Shown one piece after another: positions 22,319 to 30,236 of a stretch of DNA of 30,236 nt. The position numbers and the translations under genes were made by a program. Numbering within the stretch: the stretch's first letter is position 1; each line of letters begins with the position of its first letter. The DNA lies in assembly GCA_913054055.1 (NCBI GenBank), contig CAJXIT010000004.1, positions 1 to 30,236 of the forward strand, given 5' to 3'. Source of the stretch: an uncultured Thalassolituus sp. GTDB taxonomy: Bacteria; Pseudomonadota; Gammaproteobacteria; Pseudomonadales; Oceanobacteraceae. The notes beneath the pieces were generated by a model. The model was not told the origin of the DNA. It did no database searches and was given only the letters and a program-made list of their open reading frames with translations.

Positions 22319-23110
22319 TTATTTTACTAAGTCTTTGGAAAGGTTGATGAGTTGCTGAGAGGCAATATCGGATAGTTTTGGGGCGCTAATTGCGGTGTTT
22401 GCAGTTTCCCATTTAAGCAGTTTAATCTTTTCATGTGATGTTTGAATGGCATTAATGAGTGCTTTGCTGGCGTCAGCCTTTACCATTAAATATCCACCTG
22501 TTTCCGCCCCTTGGTTTAGGGTTGCATAGTTCACCTTGCTTTTAATGGTTTGTGGTAGTGCATCAAAAATTGGGGAGAACACTATGCTAGCGGCTACTTT
22601 TCCTTTTACTACATCAATGGCGCTGGCTTGGAATGAGTGCCCAAATTTAAATTTTACCTTTTCAAATATGCCTTCTTGTTTGAGCTTGACCCTTAATGAC
22701 AAGTAAGCAGCTGAATAAATGCTGGGAAGTTGTATCGTAATGCCAGTAAGGCTTTTTAAACTATTCGGATTGATGCTTTTATTTGTTACTAGATAACTTT
22801 TAGTGTGGGTACTCGTTCTTATGGCTGTTTTTAAATGGTATTTTTCAAATGCTTTTGCATAAATGAAGGGGACTACAAAAATATCTCCGTCCCCAGTAAG
22901 TGTGTGTATTAGGTGCTCTTTGTAAGTTGCAGATGGGTGTAGGTTGGTTGGACATTTAAGCTTAATGGCCAGTTCGTTGGAGAAATCCCCCCAAAATGCG
23001 ACAACACTAGCAGAATCAAAAAATGACCCCACTTGAAACTTTATAGGTTGCTCGCAAGCATTGGCCTTAAAACCTATGCAAAACAGGGTGAGTAGCAAAA
23101 TGTGCTTCAT
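22319..23110 (-). CDS. Orphan PhnD-like periplasmic binding protein, copy 1
   Basis: This 263-aa exported protein has a signal peptide ending near ANA (residue 18) directly before C19. The body resembles the PhnD/SsuA-type type 2 periplasmic binding fold: KFQVGSFFDSASVVAFWGDF near the start, GDIFVVPFIYAKAF, TGITIQLPSIYSAAYL and VKGKVAASIVFSPIFDALP. Cysteines C19 and C53 are conserved with the neighbouring paralogue, which suggests a disulphide. The sequence before C19 is not a proper lipobox. There is no ABC ATPase or permease gene next to it, so it may be a stand-alone sensor or feed another protein. The ligand is unknown. A 216-bp gap with the rnf promoter follows it downstream. Confidence 0.7.
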   Translation of the reverse strand: MKHILLLTLFCIGFKANACEQPIKFQVGSFFDSASVVAFWGDFSNELAIKLKCPTNLHPSATYKEHLIHTLTGDGDIFVVPFIYAKAFEKYHLKTAIRTSTHTKSYLVTNKSINPNSLKSLTGITIQLPSIYSAAYLSLRVKLKQEGIFEKVKFKFGHSFQASAIDVVKGKVAASIVFSPIFDALPQTIKSKVNYATLNQGAETGGYLMVKADASKALINAIQTSHEKIKLLKWETANTAISAPKLSDIASQQLINLSKDLVK

Positions 23111-23320
23111 CCTACAAATATAGCCTGAAGATAGAAATATTAAAGGGATTAATGACTAATTTTGTTTCTGTTTGAACTTAAATAGCTGCAGTTTAAATTC
23201 ATTGTTATTTGATAAAGGTTTTTCATGAAAATTGATGGGGATAGTTTGTTTTGAATATGATTATGGCGTGCATCTGTGTCTGTTTATTAATTCTAGATTG
23301 AATATGAACATTTTATGGGT

Positions 23321-24097
23321 TCAGTTTTTGTTATATGTCTCTTGATTCTGGAATAATGTTTCAAACCTGTGGCTATACCTACTTGATTTGATTTCATGTG
23401 ATTCCACCCACTTACTGAGCTTTATTTTTCCGCTAGCGGAAAGTATTGCTGCCCTGATATCTTTTGGAAGGTCGTGCGCGACGATGAGACCTCCACCTAT
23501 ATTTACAATCTCATGAGTATGAAAACCTGCTTTTATATTTTCAGGTAGCTTTTCATAGATGCTTTTAATAACGGCTGTGGTTTCTGCTTTGTTGTTGAGT
23601 AGCGCTAGGATGGATGCATCATGCGAGCTGCTAAAAGTAAGTTCTACGTCGTTTGTAAGCCCATGTGTGTCTAACCAGTCTACGGCTTCCATATAAATTC
23701 TTGTATAGGGACTTGGGGTGATGAATCGAGTGCCATTAAAATTGGCTTTATTGTTTGTTATATCTATTCGGCTAATGATTAGTCCTGAAATCCCTTCTTT
23801 TGAATGCAGTACAGGATAGTAGCCTCGCTTGACTAGGCTAGGTCCGTAATCAATTGGCGCTAGGTATATATCGTGTTCGTATTGGATGATTTTCTGTATG
23901 TAAGACTCGTAGTCTGGAGAGGATACAAGTTGGACTTTACATTGGGTGAGGTGTTCTACTTCATCGGTAAACGCTTTCCAGAATTGTATGTTCATTGAGG
24001 TTGTAAAGAATGGGCCCACTTGGAAATTGTATTGAGTGTCGCAGCTATGTGCTGATATCGAGGCGAGTAAGGTTATTAATGCGATTGCTTTAAACAT
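23321..24097 (-). CDS. Orphan PhnD-like periplasmic binding protein, copy 2
   Basis: This protein of about 258 aa is a clear paralogue of the adjacent 22319-23110 product. The two line up without large gaps from the N-terminus (YNFQVGPFFTTSMNIQFWKAF against KFQVGSFFDSASVVAFWGDF), through HDIYLAPIDYG, NGTRFITPSPYTRIYMEAVDWL and NKAETTAVIKSIYEKLP, to the C-terminal KIKLSKWVES segment (KIKLLKWETA in copy 1). It has a signal peptide, and the Cys pair has the same 34-residue spacing (C22/C56 counted from a GTG at 24106). The GTG frame adds MQT in front. The ATG at 24097 is preferred, but no SD is visible for either. The 210-bp gap to the paralogue holds no gene. Function and ligand are unknown; the PhnD-type fold is inferred from motifs. 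Confidence 0.68.
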   Translation of the reverse strand: MFKAIALITLLASISAHSCDTQYNFQVGPFFTTSMNIQFWKAFTDEVEHLTQCKVQLVSSPDYESYIQKIIQYEHDIYLAPIDYGPSLVKRGYYPVLHSKEGISGLIISRIDITNNKANFNGTRFITPSPYTRIYMEAVDWLDTHGLTNDVELTFSSSHDASILALLNNKAETTAVIKSIYEKLPENIKAGFHTHEIVNIGGGLIVAHDLPKDIRAAILSASGKIKLSKWVESHEIKSSRYSHRFETLFQNQETYNKN

Positions 24098-24171
24098 GGT
24101 TTGCACACATTATTTTACGGGTGCTTAAAGCTTAATCTAAGGCGGGGCCAATACAAGTTGAACTCAAGTTG

Positions 24172-24198
24172 AAAAAAAAGGGCACAAAAGTGCCCTTT
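24172..24198 (-). terminator. Intrinsic terminator of metG
   Basis: AAAGGGCAC (24177-24185) pairs with GTGCCCTTT (24190-24198) around a 4-nt loop. On the minus strand it ends in eight U. It lies 13 nt after the metG stop and separates metG from the PhnD-like pair. Confidence 0.92.
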
Positions 24199-24210
24199 GG
24201 TTGCCAGGGG

Positions 24211-26256
24211 TTACATAACTCTCATGCCAGGTTGAGCGCCTTCATGGGGCTCAAGAATCCATAGTTCGTCACCACCAGGGCCGGCTGCTAAGACCATGCC
24301 TTCAGAAATGCCAAACTTCATCTTGCGTGGCTTAAGGTTTGCTACCATAACGGTTAGCTTGCCAGTTAGGTCTTCAGGGTTGTAAGCGGCCTTAATGCCA
24401 GAGAAAACGTTGCGAGTTTTACCTTCGCCAATATCCAGAGTCAGCTGTAATAGTTTTCCGGCACCTTTTACATGACTGGCTTCAACAATTTTGGCAATTC
24501 GCAAATCAGTTTTTGCAAAGTCATCGAATTCAATTTCATCGGCTAATGGCTCACTTAAGTCGCCAGTGCTCGAGTTTGATTCAGTGGCCGCCGCGGCAGC
24601 ATCGGCTTCAGCGTCCGCTTTTTCTTTTTCAATGATGGCGTCGATTTTTTCTTTCTCGATGCGATTCATTAATGGCTTGAACTTATTAATGTTGTGATCG
24701 GTGAGGGCGGTTAAGCGTGAATCCCAGTCTAGATTGTCGATGTTTAAAAATGCTAGGGTGTTGGCACTCATTTCAGGCACCACTGGTGTTAAATAAACCA
24801 TTAGCTGTCGGAATAGATTTACCCCTAAAGAACAAATGCCCAATACTTCTGCTTCTTTGCCTTCTTGCTTGGCTAGTGCCCAAGGTTCTTTTTCGTGAAT
24901 GTATTCATTGGCTTGGTCAGCCAAGGCAATGATTTCACGAATGGCTTTACCAAATTCACGGCCTTCATAGTACTGGGCGATTTCGTCCCCTTTATCCATA
25001 AAGCTTTGTAATAGCTCTGTGTCTGGTAGTTCTGCTGCCAGTGTACCGCCAGCTTTTTTCACAAAACCTGCGCAGCGTGATGCAATGTTGATTACCTTGC
25101 CTACTAAGTCAGAGTTTACCCGTTGCGCAAAGTCTTCAAGGTTTAGGTCAAAGTCATCCACTTTGTTATTTAGTTTGGCTGCGTAGTAATAGCGTAAGTA
25201 TTCAGGCTTTAAGTTATCTAAGTAGGTACGGGCTTTGATGAACGTGCCACGAGATTTAGACATTTTTGAACCGTTAACGGTCACATATCCGTGAGCCCAA
25301 ACTGCACTTGGAGTGCGGAAATTAGCACTGGATAACATGGCAGGCCAGAATAGGGCGTGGAAGTTAATGATGTCTTTACCAATGAAGTGGTAAACCTCAG
25401 CTTCACTGTCTGTATTCCAGTAGTCATCAAATACTAGGTTGTTATCTGGCTTGTCGCACAATTGTTTGAAGCTGGCCATGTAGCCAATAGGTGCGTCTAG
25501 CCAAACGTAAAAATACTTACCTGGCGCATTTGGAATTTCAAAACCAAAATAAGGGCCGTCTCGGCTGATGTCCCATTCTTTTAGGTCGCTGTCTAACCAT
25601 TCTGCTAATTTGTTGGCCACTTCCGTTTGTAAGGTGCCTGAACGGGTCCAGTCTTTTAAGAAGGCTTGGAACTCAGGTAGTTTAAAAAAGTAATGCTCGG
25701 ATTCTTTTTCAACCGGTGTGGCACCGGACATAACAGATTTAGGATTGATTAATTCTGATGCGTTGTAGGTGGCGCCACAGCTTTCACAGTTGTCGCCGTA
25801 TTGATCTGGGGTTTTACATTTAGGGCAGTCGCCTTTTACATAGCGGTCGGCCAAAAACATTTCTTTTTCTGGGTCAAACAGTTGCTTAATGCCACGCACA
25901 TTAATGTGGCCGTTTTCGTATAAGCGGTTATAAATGGTATTTGCTAGTTCGCGGTTTTCTTCACTGTGTGTTGACCCAAAGTTATCAAACTTGATTAAAA
26001 ACTCAGCAAAGTCTTTTTCGTGATCGGCCTGTACCCGAGCAATTTGTTCTTCAGGGGTAATTCCTTCTTTTTGCGCTCTCAGCATAATGGCTGTGCCGTG
26101 GGCGTCGTCGGCGCAAACATAGCTGCATTGATGGCCACGAGATTGTTGAAAGCGTACCCAGATATCCGTTTGGATGTATTCCAGCATATGGCCAAGATGG
26201 ATGGGGCCGTTGGCGTACGGAAGAGCACTGGTTACAAGAATCTGGCGGTTAGACAT
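24211..26256 (-). CDS. metG: Methionyl-tRNA synthetase
   Basis: This 681-aa cytosolic enzyme charges tRNA-Met. It is a class I synthetase with the HIGH-type motif HLGH (20-23) and KMSKS (331-335). The zinc knuckle has cysteines C144, C147, C157 and C160. The anticodon-binding helical domain is at about 390-555, and a C-terminal EMAP/Trbp111 tRNA-binding domain at about 575-681 (from FDDFAKTDLRIAKIVEA to LEPHEGAQPGMRVM). An Ala/Glu-rich linker (about 540-570) joins them. The length matches E. coli MetG (677 aa). It is divergent from apbC, as in many gammaproteobacteria, and has its own terminator. Confidence 0.97.
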   Translation of the reverse strand: MSNRQILVTSALPYANGPIHLGHMLEYIQTDIWVRFQQSRGHQCSYVCADDAHGTAIMLRAQKEGITPEEQIARVQADHEKDFAEFLIKFDNFGSTHSEENRELANTIYNRLYENGHINVRGIKQLFDPEKEMFLADRYVKGDCPKCKTPDQYGDNCESCGATYNASELINPKSVMSGATPVEKESEHYFFKLPEFQAFLKDWTRSGTLQTEVANKLAEWLDSDLKEWDISRDGPYFGFEIPNAPGKYFYVWLDAPIGYMASFKQLCDKPDNNLVFDDYWNTDSEAEVYHFIGKDIINFHALFWPAMLSSANFRTPSAVWAHGYVTVNGSKMSKSRGTFIKARTYLDNLKPEYLRYYYAAKLNNKVDDFDLNLEDFAQRVNSDLVGKVINIASRCAGFVKKAGGTLAAELPDTELLQSFMDKGDEIAQYYEGREFGKAIREIIALADQANEYIHEKEPWALAKQEGKEAEVLGICSLGVNLFRQLMVYLTPVVPEMSANTLAFLNIDNLDWDSRLTALTDHNINKFKPLMNRIEKEKIDAIIEKEKADAEADAAAAATESNSSTGDLSEPLADEIEFDDFAKTDLRIAKIVEASHVKGAGKLLQLTLDIGEGKTRNVFSGIKAAYNPEDLTGKLTVMVANLKPRKMKFGISEGMVLAAGPGGDELWILEPHEGAQPGMRVM

Positions 26257-26478
26257 AGACTGGGTATCTCAGAAAAATCGGTTAAAACTAAATTGCGGCG
26301 AATAATAGCAGGAAATAAGCCTGTGATGTAGAGCCTATAAGGCGGTGGAGCCATGCTTGTCAGAAATGCATGATTGTTTTGAATGTGACCTTTGCCCTTT
26401 AAAAATGTAAAATCCGACCCATTTAGTAGGACATTAACGCCTGTTTAAGGGCGTATTGTATTTTTAAGCGAGATTTTC

Positions 26479-27567
26479 ATGTCTGACCAGCTACGCGCTC
26501 AAGTTGAAGAAGCCATTAAAGGCTATCAAGACCCTTATTTAAATTGTGATCTATTTGCCGCTAATGGGGTGAAAAGCATTGATATTAATGATGGGGAGGT
26601 GAAGGTTGAGCTGTTTCTAGAATACCCAAGTGATCACTTGAAAACCGGTATTTGCCAAATGTTGCAGTTTTCAATTGAGAATATCGAAGGGGTAACAAGT
26701 GCAGAGGTGAACTTGAGCTGGGCAGTGAGTTCTCATAAAGCTCATGAAAACTTGCCTAATATTGCCAATGTGAAAAATATTATTGCCGTGGCGTCCGGTA
26801 AGGGCGGAGTGGGTAAGTCAACCACCTCGGTTAACTTAGCACTGTCATTGGCGGCTGATGGCGCAAGAGTTGGTTTACTGGATGCTGATATTTATGGGCC
26901 TTCTGTTGGCATGATGCTGGGTGTGTCAGAAGGGACTCGACCTGACACAGAGCAAGAGAAGTTCTTTAAACCTGTCATGGCTCATGGGATTCAATCTATG
27001 TCCATGGCGTATTTGATTACTGAAAATACCCCTATGGTTTGGCGAGGACCCATGGTCAGCGGTGCTTTACAGCAGCTGATTACACAAACTCTGTGGGATG
27101 ATTTGGATTATTTGATCATTGATATGCCACCGGGTACAGGGGATATACAGTTGACCTTATCGCAAAAGATACCTGTTTCCGGTTCGGTTGTTGTTACCAC
27201 GCCACAGGACGTTGCATTACTAGACGCTAAAAAAGGAATAGAGATGTTCCGTAAAGTGAATATTCCAGTGCTGGGTGTGATTGAAAATATGTCGATTCAT
27301 ATTTGCAGTAACTGCGCCCATGTGGAGCACATTTTTGGTGAAGGTGGTGCCGATAAAATAGCGAAAGAATTCAATACTCGAGCTTTGGGTTCGTTACCTT
27401 TATCAAAGTACGTTTGTGAGCAATCGGATGCTGGTTTGCCTGTGGTTGTGGATGACCCTGAGTGTGATGTGTCTTTGATGTATCGTAATACGGCTAGGAA
27501 TTTAGCGGCTGCACTAAGTTTGCAAAAAAGCGATGCGGTGCCGGATATTCAAATCTCTGAAGATTGA
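26479..27567 (+). CDS. apbC: Fe-S cluster carrier ATPase ApbC/Mrp
   Basis: This 362-aa P-loop protein of the Mrp/Nbp35 family carries and transfers Fe-S clusters. The N-terminal MIP18/DUF59-like domain is at about 3-85. The deviant Walker A SGKGGVGKS at 106-114 has both lysines. Walker B-like DADIYGPSVG and IDMPPGTGD (214-222) are present, as is the bridging CxxC C276-x-x-C279 in HICSNCAH, which holds a cluster between two monomers. No membrane or export signal is present. It is divergent from metG, with 222 bp between the starts, and convergent with tmcA. Confidence 0.95.
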   Translation: MSDQLRAQVEEAIKGYQDPYLNCDLFAANGVKSIDINDGEVKVELFLEYPSDHLKTGICQMLQFSIENIEGVTSAEVNLSWAVSSHKAHENLPNIANVKNIIAVASGKGGVGKSTTSVNLALSLAADGARVGLLDADIYGPSVGMMLGVSEGTRPDTEQEKFFKPVMAHGIQSMSMAYLITENTPMVWRGPMVSGALQQLITQTLWDDLDYLIIDMPPGTGDIQLTLSQKIPVSGSVVVTTPQDVALLDAKKGIEMFRKVNIPVLGVIENMSIHICSNCAHVEHIFGEGGADKIAKEFNTRALGSLPLSKYVCEQSDAGLPVVVDDPECDVSLMYRNTARNLAAALSLQKSDAVPDIQISED

Positions 27568-27637
27568 TCTGTGAGGCGGTCTGATCGAATGGGTTGGACT
27601 GCCAGTGTTTTACTGTGATGTGTGAGCGTTTTAATGC

Positions 27638-29734
27638 TTAAAGTGCTCGCCACTGTTTTACCATATTTCTAAACTCCAGGCTGGCTTTCTTAGGGTATTG
27701 CTTAGTAAAAAAAGCCTTCCAATTTTCACAGCGTTGCAAAATATCTTTAACGGCTTCATAGCTACCCGTATGTGAGATGAAGACATTAATCAGCTCTTTT
27801 TCAGTGTCTGACAAGCTTTCAAAATTTGAGTGGGTCTGTTGTTGCGCAATTAAAAATGCTTGGCAGTTGGATACCAGGTTTGCTCCATTCTCAGATAACC
27901 CTTTTAAAACTAATTTACTGCGAGTGCCACTGGACTTATCTAATCTATTGCCTATTCGAACGGGCGTAAACCCGTTTTTACCCCAGAAAGCATTTACATC
28001 GTTTGTATCGGCGTAGCTAGAGCCTAAATAATCACAGTCGTCAGAGGCCAATGTATTGGTCACATGCTTTAAAAGCAGAGATGCAAAATTTTGTTTTCGA
28101 AAGTTTGCGAGGGTGGCGATTCGAATCACTCTTGCACCATTTAAAGTCAACGCGTTTTCTTGCCCCATGTGCAGCGTAAGCACTTGTGGAATTAAATGCC
28201 CTTTAGGGCGACGTTTACCTTGCTGGATTTTTTGGATTAGGGGCTCATCTGAAGTTGTAAAGGCACCTTCTTTTGATATTAGGCAGGCAGACGCTAAAAA
28301 TTCATCGCCATTGTTGTCCATTAAGAATAATCCAAAAACAGATAGAGTTGGTGAATCAAGAATATCTCTAAGATCACTGGGTCGAGTTTGGTAATGGGCC
28401 TGAACCAATAGTGAAAATACATCCTCTAGCAGTCGTGTATCTTTTTTGAAATCCGTCTGAGTGATGCTGCGATAATGAGCATTATTAAGATTGATTTCGC
28501 TTGGCTTAAAAGAAAGGCCTTTAGGATCGCTATTTAAGCAGAAGCTACTATATATAAGTTGCTCTAGCCCATCACCTTGGGCATATCGAATAGGCTGTTT
28601 GAGACTGTGCTGGTGGATGTTGGGTGTGAGCCCTTTTAAGAATTCTAAGAATCGAATTTGAAACCCTTTTCCTGTGCCCTCGTAGCCATGGGTGGTGGTA
28701 GAGAATATGACGTGTTTGCAGTGGCTTGCCCAAGCCATTAACAGGGGTAAGGGCAGGCTGGCGGCTTCATCAACGATTAATAAATCAGTGGTCTGAATGG
28801 TATCTAAAACATGTTCTGGGGCTAAAAATGTAACAGAGGCCTCGTCACCGTTATCTTGTAGTTGATCAAAAACGGATTGCAGTGATGTTTTGTTTGGTGC
28901 GGTAATGTACAGGTTTATACCGTTATCTATATTTGATTCTAATAGTGCTTGGCTGATCAGGCCGAGAAGGTGGGATTTGCCTCGTCCTCGGTCAGCCTGA
29001 ATGACTGAAAAATAGCGGTCACCTGACATAACCTTTGGCTGATTAGAGATGTCTGGGTTCAATCTAGGGTTGAGATGCTTAAGTATGGTGCTCTTAATGG
29101 CAGCTTGATCAGCTGTGACTGAGGTAGGGGGGTTCCAGTCAGATTTTGTATCAAGCTTCTCTACTTGTGAAAAAGTTGTGTTTTTGAGTTCTGAATCGGA
29201 TTGCTTGATGGTGATGGCTTGATGCGCTTGGCAGTGATTCAAAAAGTGCTGAATCATATTCGGGCTGCTGGCATTTATGTTCGCCCCATATGAGGTTCTT
29301 TTTTCTGCAAATTCATCGTGGCTATTTGGCCAGTTTGCTAGGGTAGGGCAAATAACAAATAGAAATCCGCCAGGGTTTATGGTGCCGGAAATGGCTGTTA
29401 TGGCGTCTGGGTAAAACCCTTGGCTGCAATCTAATGCGGCATTTGAGCAATTAAAGCCCAGCATGGTATTGGGTTTGTCTGGTCGTATTAGTGTAAAGCG
29501 GTTGTTTAGTTTGGGAGTGTTGCTTAGTAAGTTTTGTAAAATGCTGCTCTTAGGGGTGATAAGCATGTTATTTGTGGCTGCGCCACAGTAGGTGTTTAAC
29601 AGTTGCCAGGCCCATTCAATGTCGCCACTTAATAATACAAGTTGACGCTGGCCTGCTTTTCTTAGTTGTAAGGCAGATTGATTTAACCCGTTAATCAGCA
29701 GTTGGGCTTGCATCTGTGCTTGGCTTTGGGTCAT
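27638..29734 (-). CDS. tmcA: tRNA(Met) cytidine acetyltransferase
   Basis: This 698-aa enzyme acetylates the wobble cytidine (ac4C34) of elongator tRNA-Met. It is similar in length to E. coli TmcA (671 aa). The N-terminal part (1-120) is family-specific. The helicase-like ATPase module has ADRGRGKS (247-254), VDEAASLPLPLL (321-332) and the STTTHGYEGTGKGF motif (345-358). A GNAT acetyltransferase domain follows, with IRIATLANFRKQNFASLLL (about 540-560), LGSSYADTNDVNAFWGKNGFTPVRIG and a C-terminal RNA-binding tail. It sits head-to-head with dcd. No terminator is apparent in the 70-nt gap to apbC. Confidence 0.95.
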   Translation of the reverse strand: MTQSQAQMQAQLLINGLNQSALQLRKAGQRQLVLLSGDIEWAWQLLNTYCGAATNNMLITPKSSILQNLLSNTPKLNNRFTLIRPDKPNTMLGFNCSNAALDCSQGFYPDAITAISGTINPGGFLFVICPTLANWPNSHDEFAEKRTSYGANINASSPNMIQHFLNHCQAHQAITIKQSDSELKNTTFSQVEKLDTKSDWNPPTSVTADQAAIKSTILKHLNPRLNPDISNQPKVMSGDRYFSVIQADRGRGKSHLLGLISQALLESNIDNGINLYITAPNKTSLQSVFDQLQDNGDEASVTFLAPEHVLDTIQTTDLLIVDEAASLPLPLLMAWASHCKHVIFSTTTHGYEGTGKGFQIRFLEFLKGLTPNIHQHSLKQPIRYAQGDGLEQLIYSSFCLNSDPKGLSFKPSEINLNNAHYRSITQTDFKKDTRLLEDVFSLLVQAHYQTRPSDLRDILDSPTLSVFGLFLMDNNGDEFLASACLISKEGAFTTSDEPLIQKIQQGKRRPKGHLIPQVLTLHMGQENALTLNGARVIRIATLANFRKQNFASLLLKHVTNTLASDDCDYLGSSYADTNDVNAFWGKNGFTPVRIGNRLDKSSGTRSKLVLKGLSENGANLVSNCQAFLIAQQQTHSNFESLSDTEKELINVFISHTGSYEAVKDILQRCENWKAFFTKQYPKKASLEFRNMVKQWRAL

Positions 29735-29815
29735 TGAGCGCTATTAAACCATTAATAATCTGATAGAATCGCGGCAATTGTATCTATTATTCAGCACAAA
29801 GTGTTAAGGGTTTCC

Positions 29816-30236
29816 ATGCGTTTAAGTGATTCGGACATTGAAGCAGCCTTAGAAACGGGCCACATTAAGTTGATCCCTCAGCCGGAGTCTAAGGCTATTT
29901 CTGGGATCAGTGTTGATTTACGTTTGGCTAATAACTTTCGTGTGTTCAGTAATAACTCTTTACCGTACTTAGATTTGTCTGGCGAGCGTGAGCAACTTGG
30001 TAAAGATATTGACCAAGTAATGGGGAAGGAAATTATTATTGAAGGGGATGACGCATTTTTTATTCATCCTGGTGAGCTAGTATTAGGCGCTACCTTAGAA
30101 TCCGTTGAAATTCCTGATGATTTGGTGGGTTGGTTGGACGGAAGATCCAGCTTGGCTAGATTGGGTTTGATGGTGCATGTGACGGCTGGCCGTATTGATC
30201 CCGGTTGGAAAGGTCAGGTTGTTTTAGAGTTTTATA
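29816..30236 (+). CDS. dcd: dCTP deaminase, N-terminal part (cut by right edge)
   Basis: The first 140 codons of dCTP deaminase are present. The enzyme makes dUTP from dCTP for thymidylate synthesis. Family motifs are MRLSDSDIEAALETGHI at the start, SGISVDLRLANNF, VLGATLESVEIPDDLVGWLDGRSSLARLG and HVTAGRIDPGWKGQVVLEF, which contains the catalytic Glu near the cut end. The full protein is about 190 aa, so about 50 residues are missing. The SD AAGGG lies 5 nt upstream of the ATG. A candidate -10 TAGAAT is at 29764-29769 with no good -35. The promoter region is shared with divergent tmcA. Confidence 0.96.
   Translation, partial: MRLSDSDIEAALETGHIKLIPQPESKAISGISVDLRLANNFRVFSNNSLPYLDLSGEREQLGKDIDQVMGKEIIIEGDDAFFIHPGELVLGATLESVEIPDDLVGWLDGRSSLARLGLMVHVTAGRIDPGWKGQVVLEFY

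Noticed and set aside
27568..27637. A terminator between the convergent apbC and tmcA genes
   Set aside because: The only hairpin (GAGC...GCTC) has mismatches and lacks a T-tract.
1..30236. CRISPR arrays, IS elements, prophage or integration sites (including at tRNA-Ser)
   Set aside because: No regularly spaced repeats, transposase or integrase genes were seen. The sequence next to tRNA-Ser has no repeat of its 3' end within the window.

Overview
The window reads as chromosomal DNA of a moderately AT-rich, probably marine gammaproteobacterium of the Oceanospirillales type. This rests on the protein similarities (Rnf, Nth, MetG, ApbC and tRNA-Ser are very close to their E. coli counterparts), the rnfABCDGE-nth order, the metG/apbC/tmcA/dcd neighbourhood, and the periplasmic-binding-protein plus porin pair. 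There is no sign of a phage, IS element, CRISPR array or integrated island. It is mostly housekeeping with some accessory signalling and metal-related genes.

Layout. 1-955 (-): a tandem-GAF sensor cut by the left edge. 1062-3070 (-): a membrane class III adenylate cyclase followed by a membrane-anchored thioredoxin-like protein. A perfect 19-bp dyad lies in the divergent gap to ydjA (3211-3774, +). 3783-4844 (-): a membrane diguanylate cyclase. 5094-5181 (-): tRNA-Ser(GGA) with its promoter and terminator. 5374-9140 (+): cobalamin-dependent methionine synthase split into two overlapping genes. 9221-10854 (-): a porin-like outer membrane protein and a small PstS-like periplasmic protein. 11046-12230 (+): a Cu/Zn-type permease with a cysteine-pair N-terminus. 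12236-14936 (-): a small unknown protein, hisI, a tandem QueD-like protein and folE2. 15098-22102 (-): rnfABCDGE-nth-gloA, apparently one transcription unit. 22319-24106 (-): two paralogous PhnD-like periplasmic binding proteins. 24211-26256 (-): metG. 26479-27567 (+): apbC. 27638-29734 (-): tmcA. 29816-end (+): dcd, cut by the right edge.

How the genes work together. The left end holds second-messenger enzymes (cAMP and c-di-GMP) and a GAF sensor. The middle holds one-carbon and pterin chemistry: split MetH uses methyl-folate, FolE2 begins pterin synthesis, and the QueD-like protein is a pterin T-fold enzyme. FolE2, HisI and a Cu/Zn permease next to one another suggest a metal-homeostasis theme, which is an inference. 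The rnf operon encodes the ion-translocating or SoxR-reducing electron-transfer complex, with endonuclease III and glyoxalase I riding on its transcript.

I found no clearly new multi-gene system. The best candidates for a second look are the clean metH split, the two-domain QueD-like protein whose halves carry complementary motifs, the metal-themed folE2/queD/hisI neighbourhood, the orphan pair of PhnD-like proteins, and two palindromes in divergent promoter regions. No gene-free stretch exceeds 300 bases.
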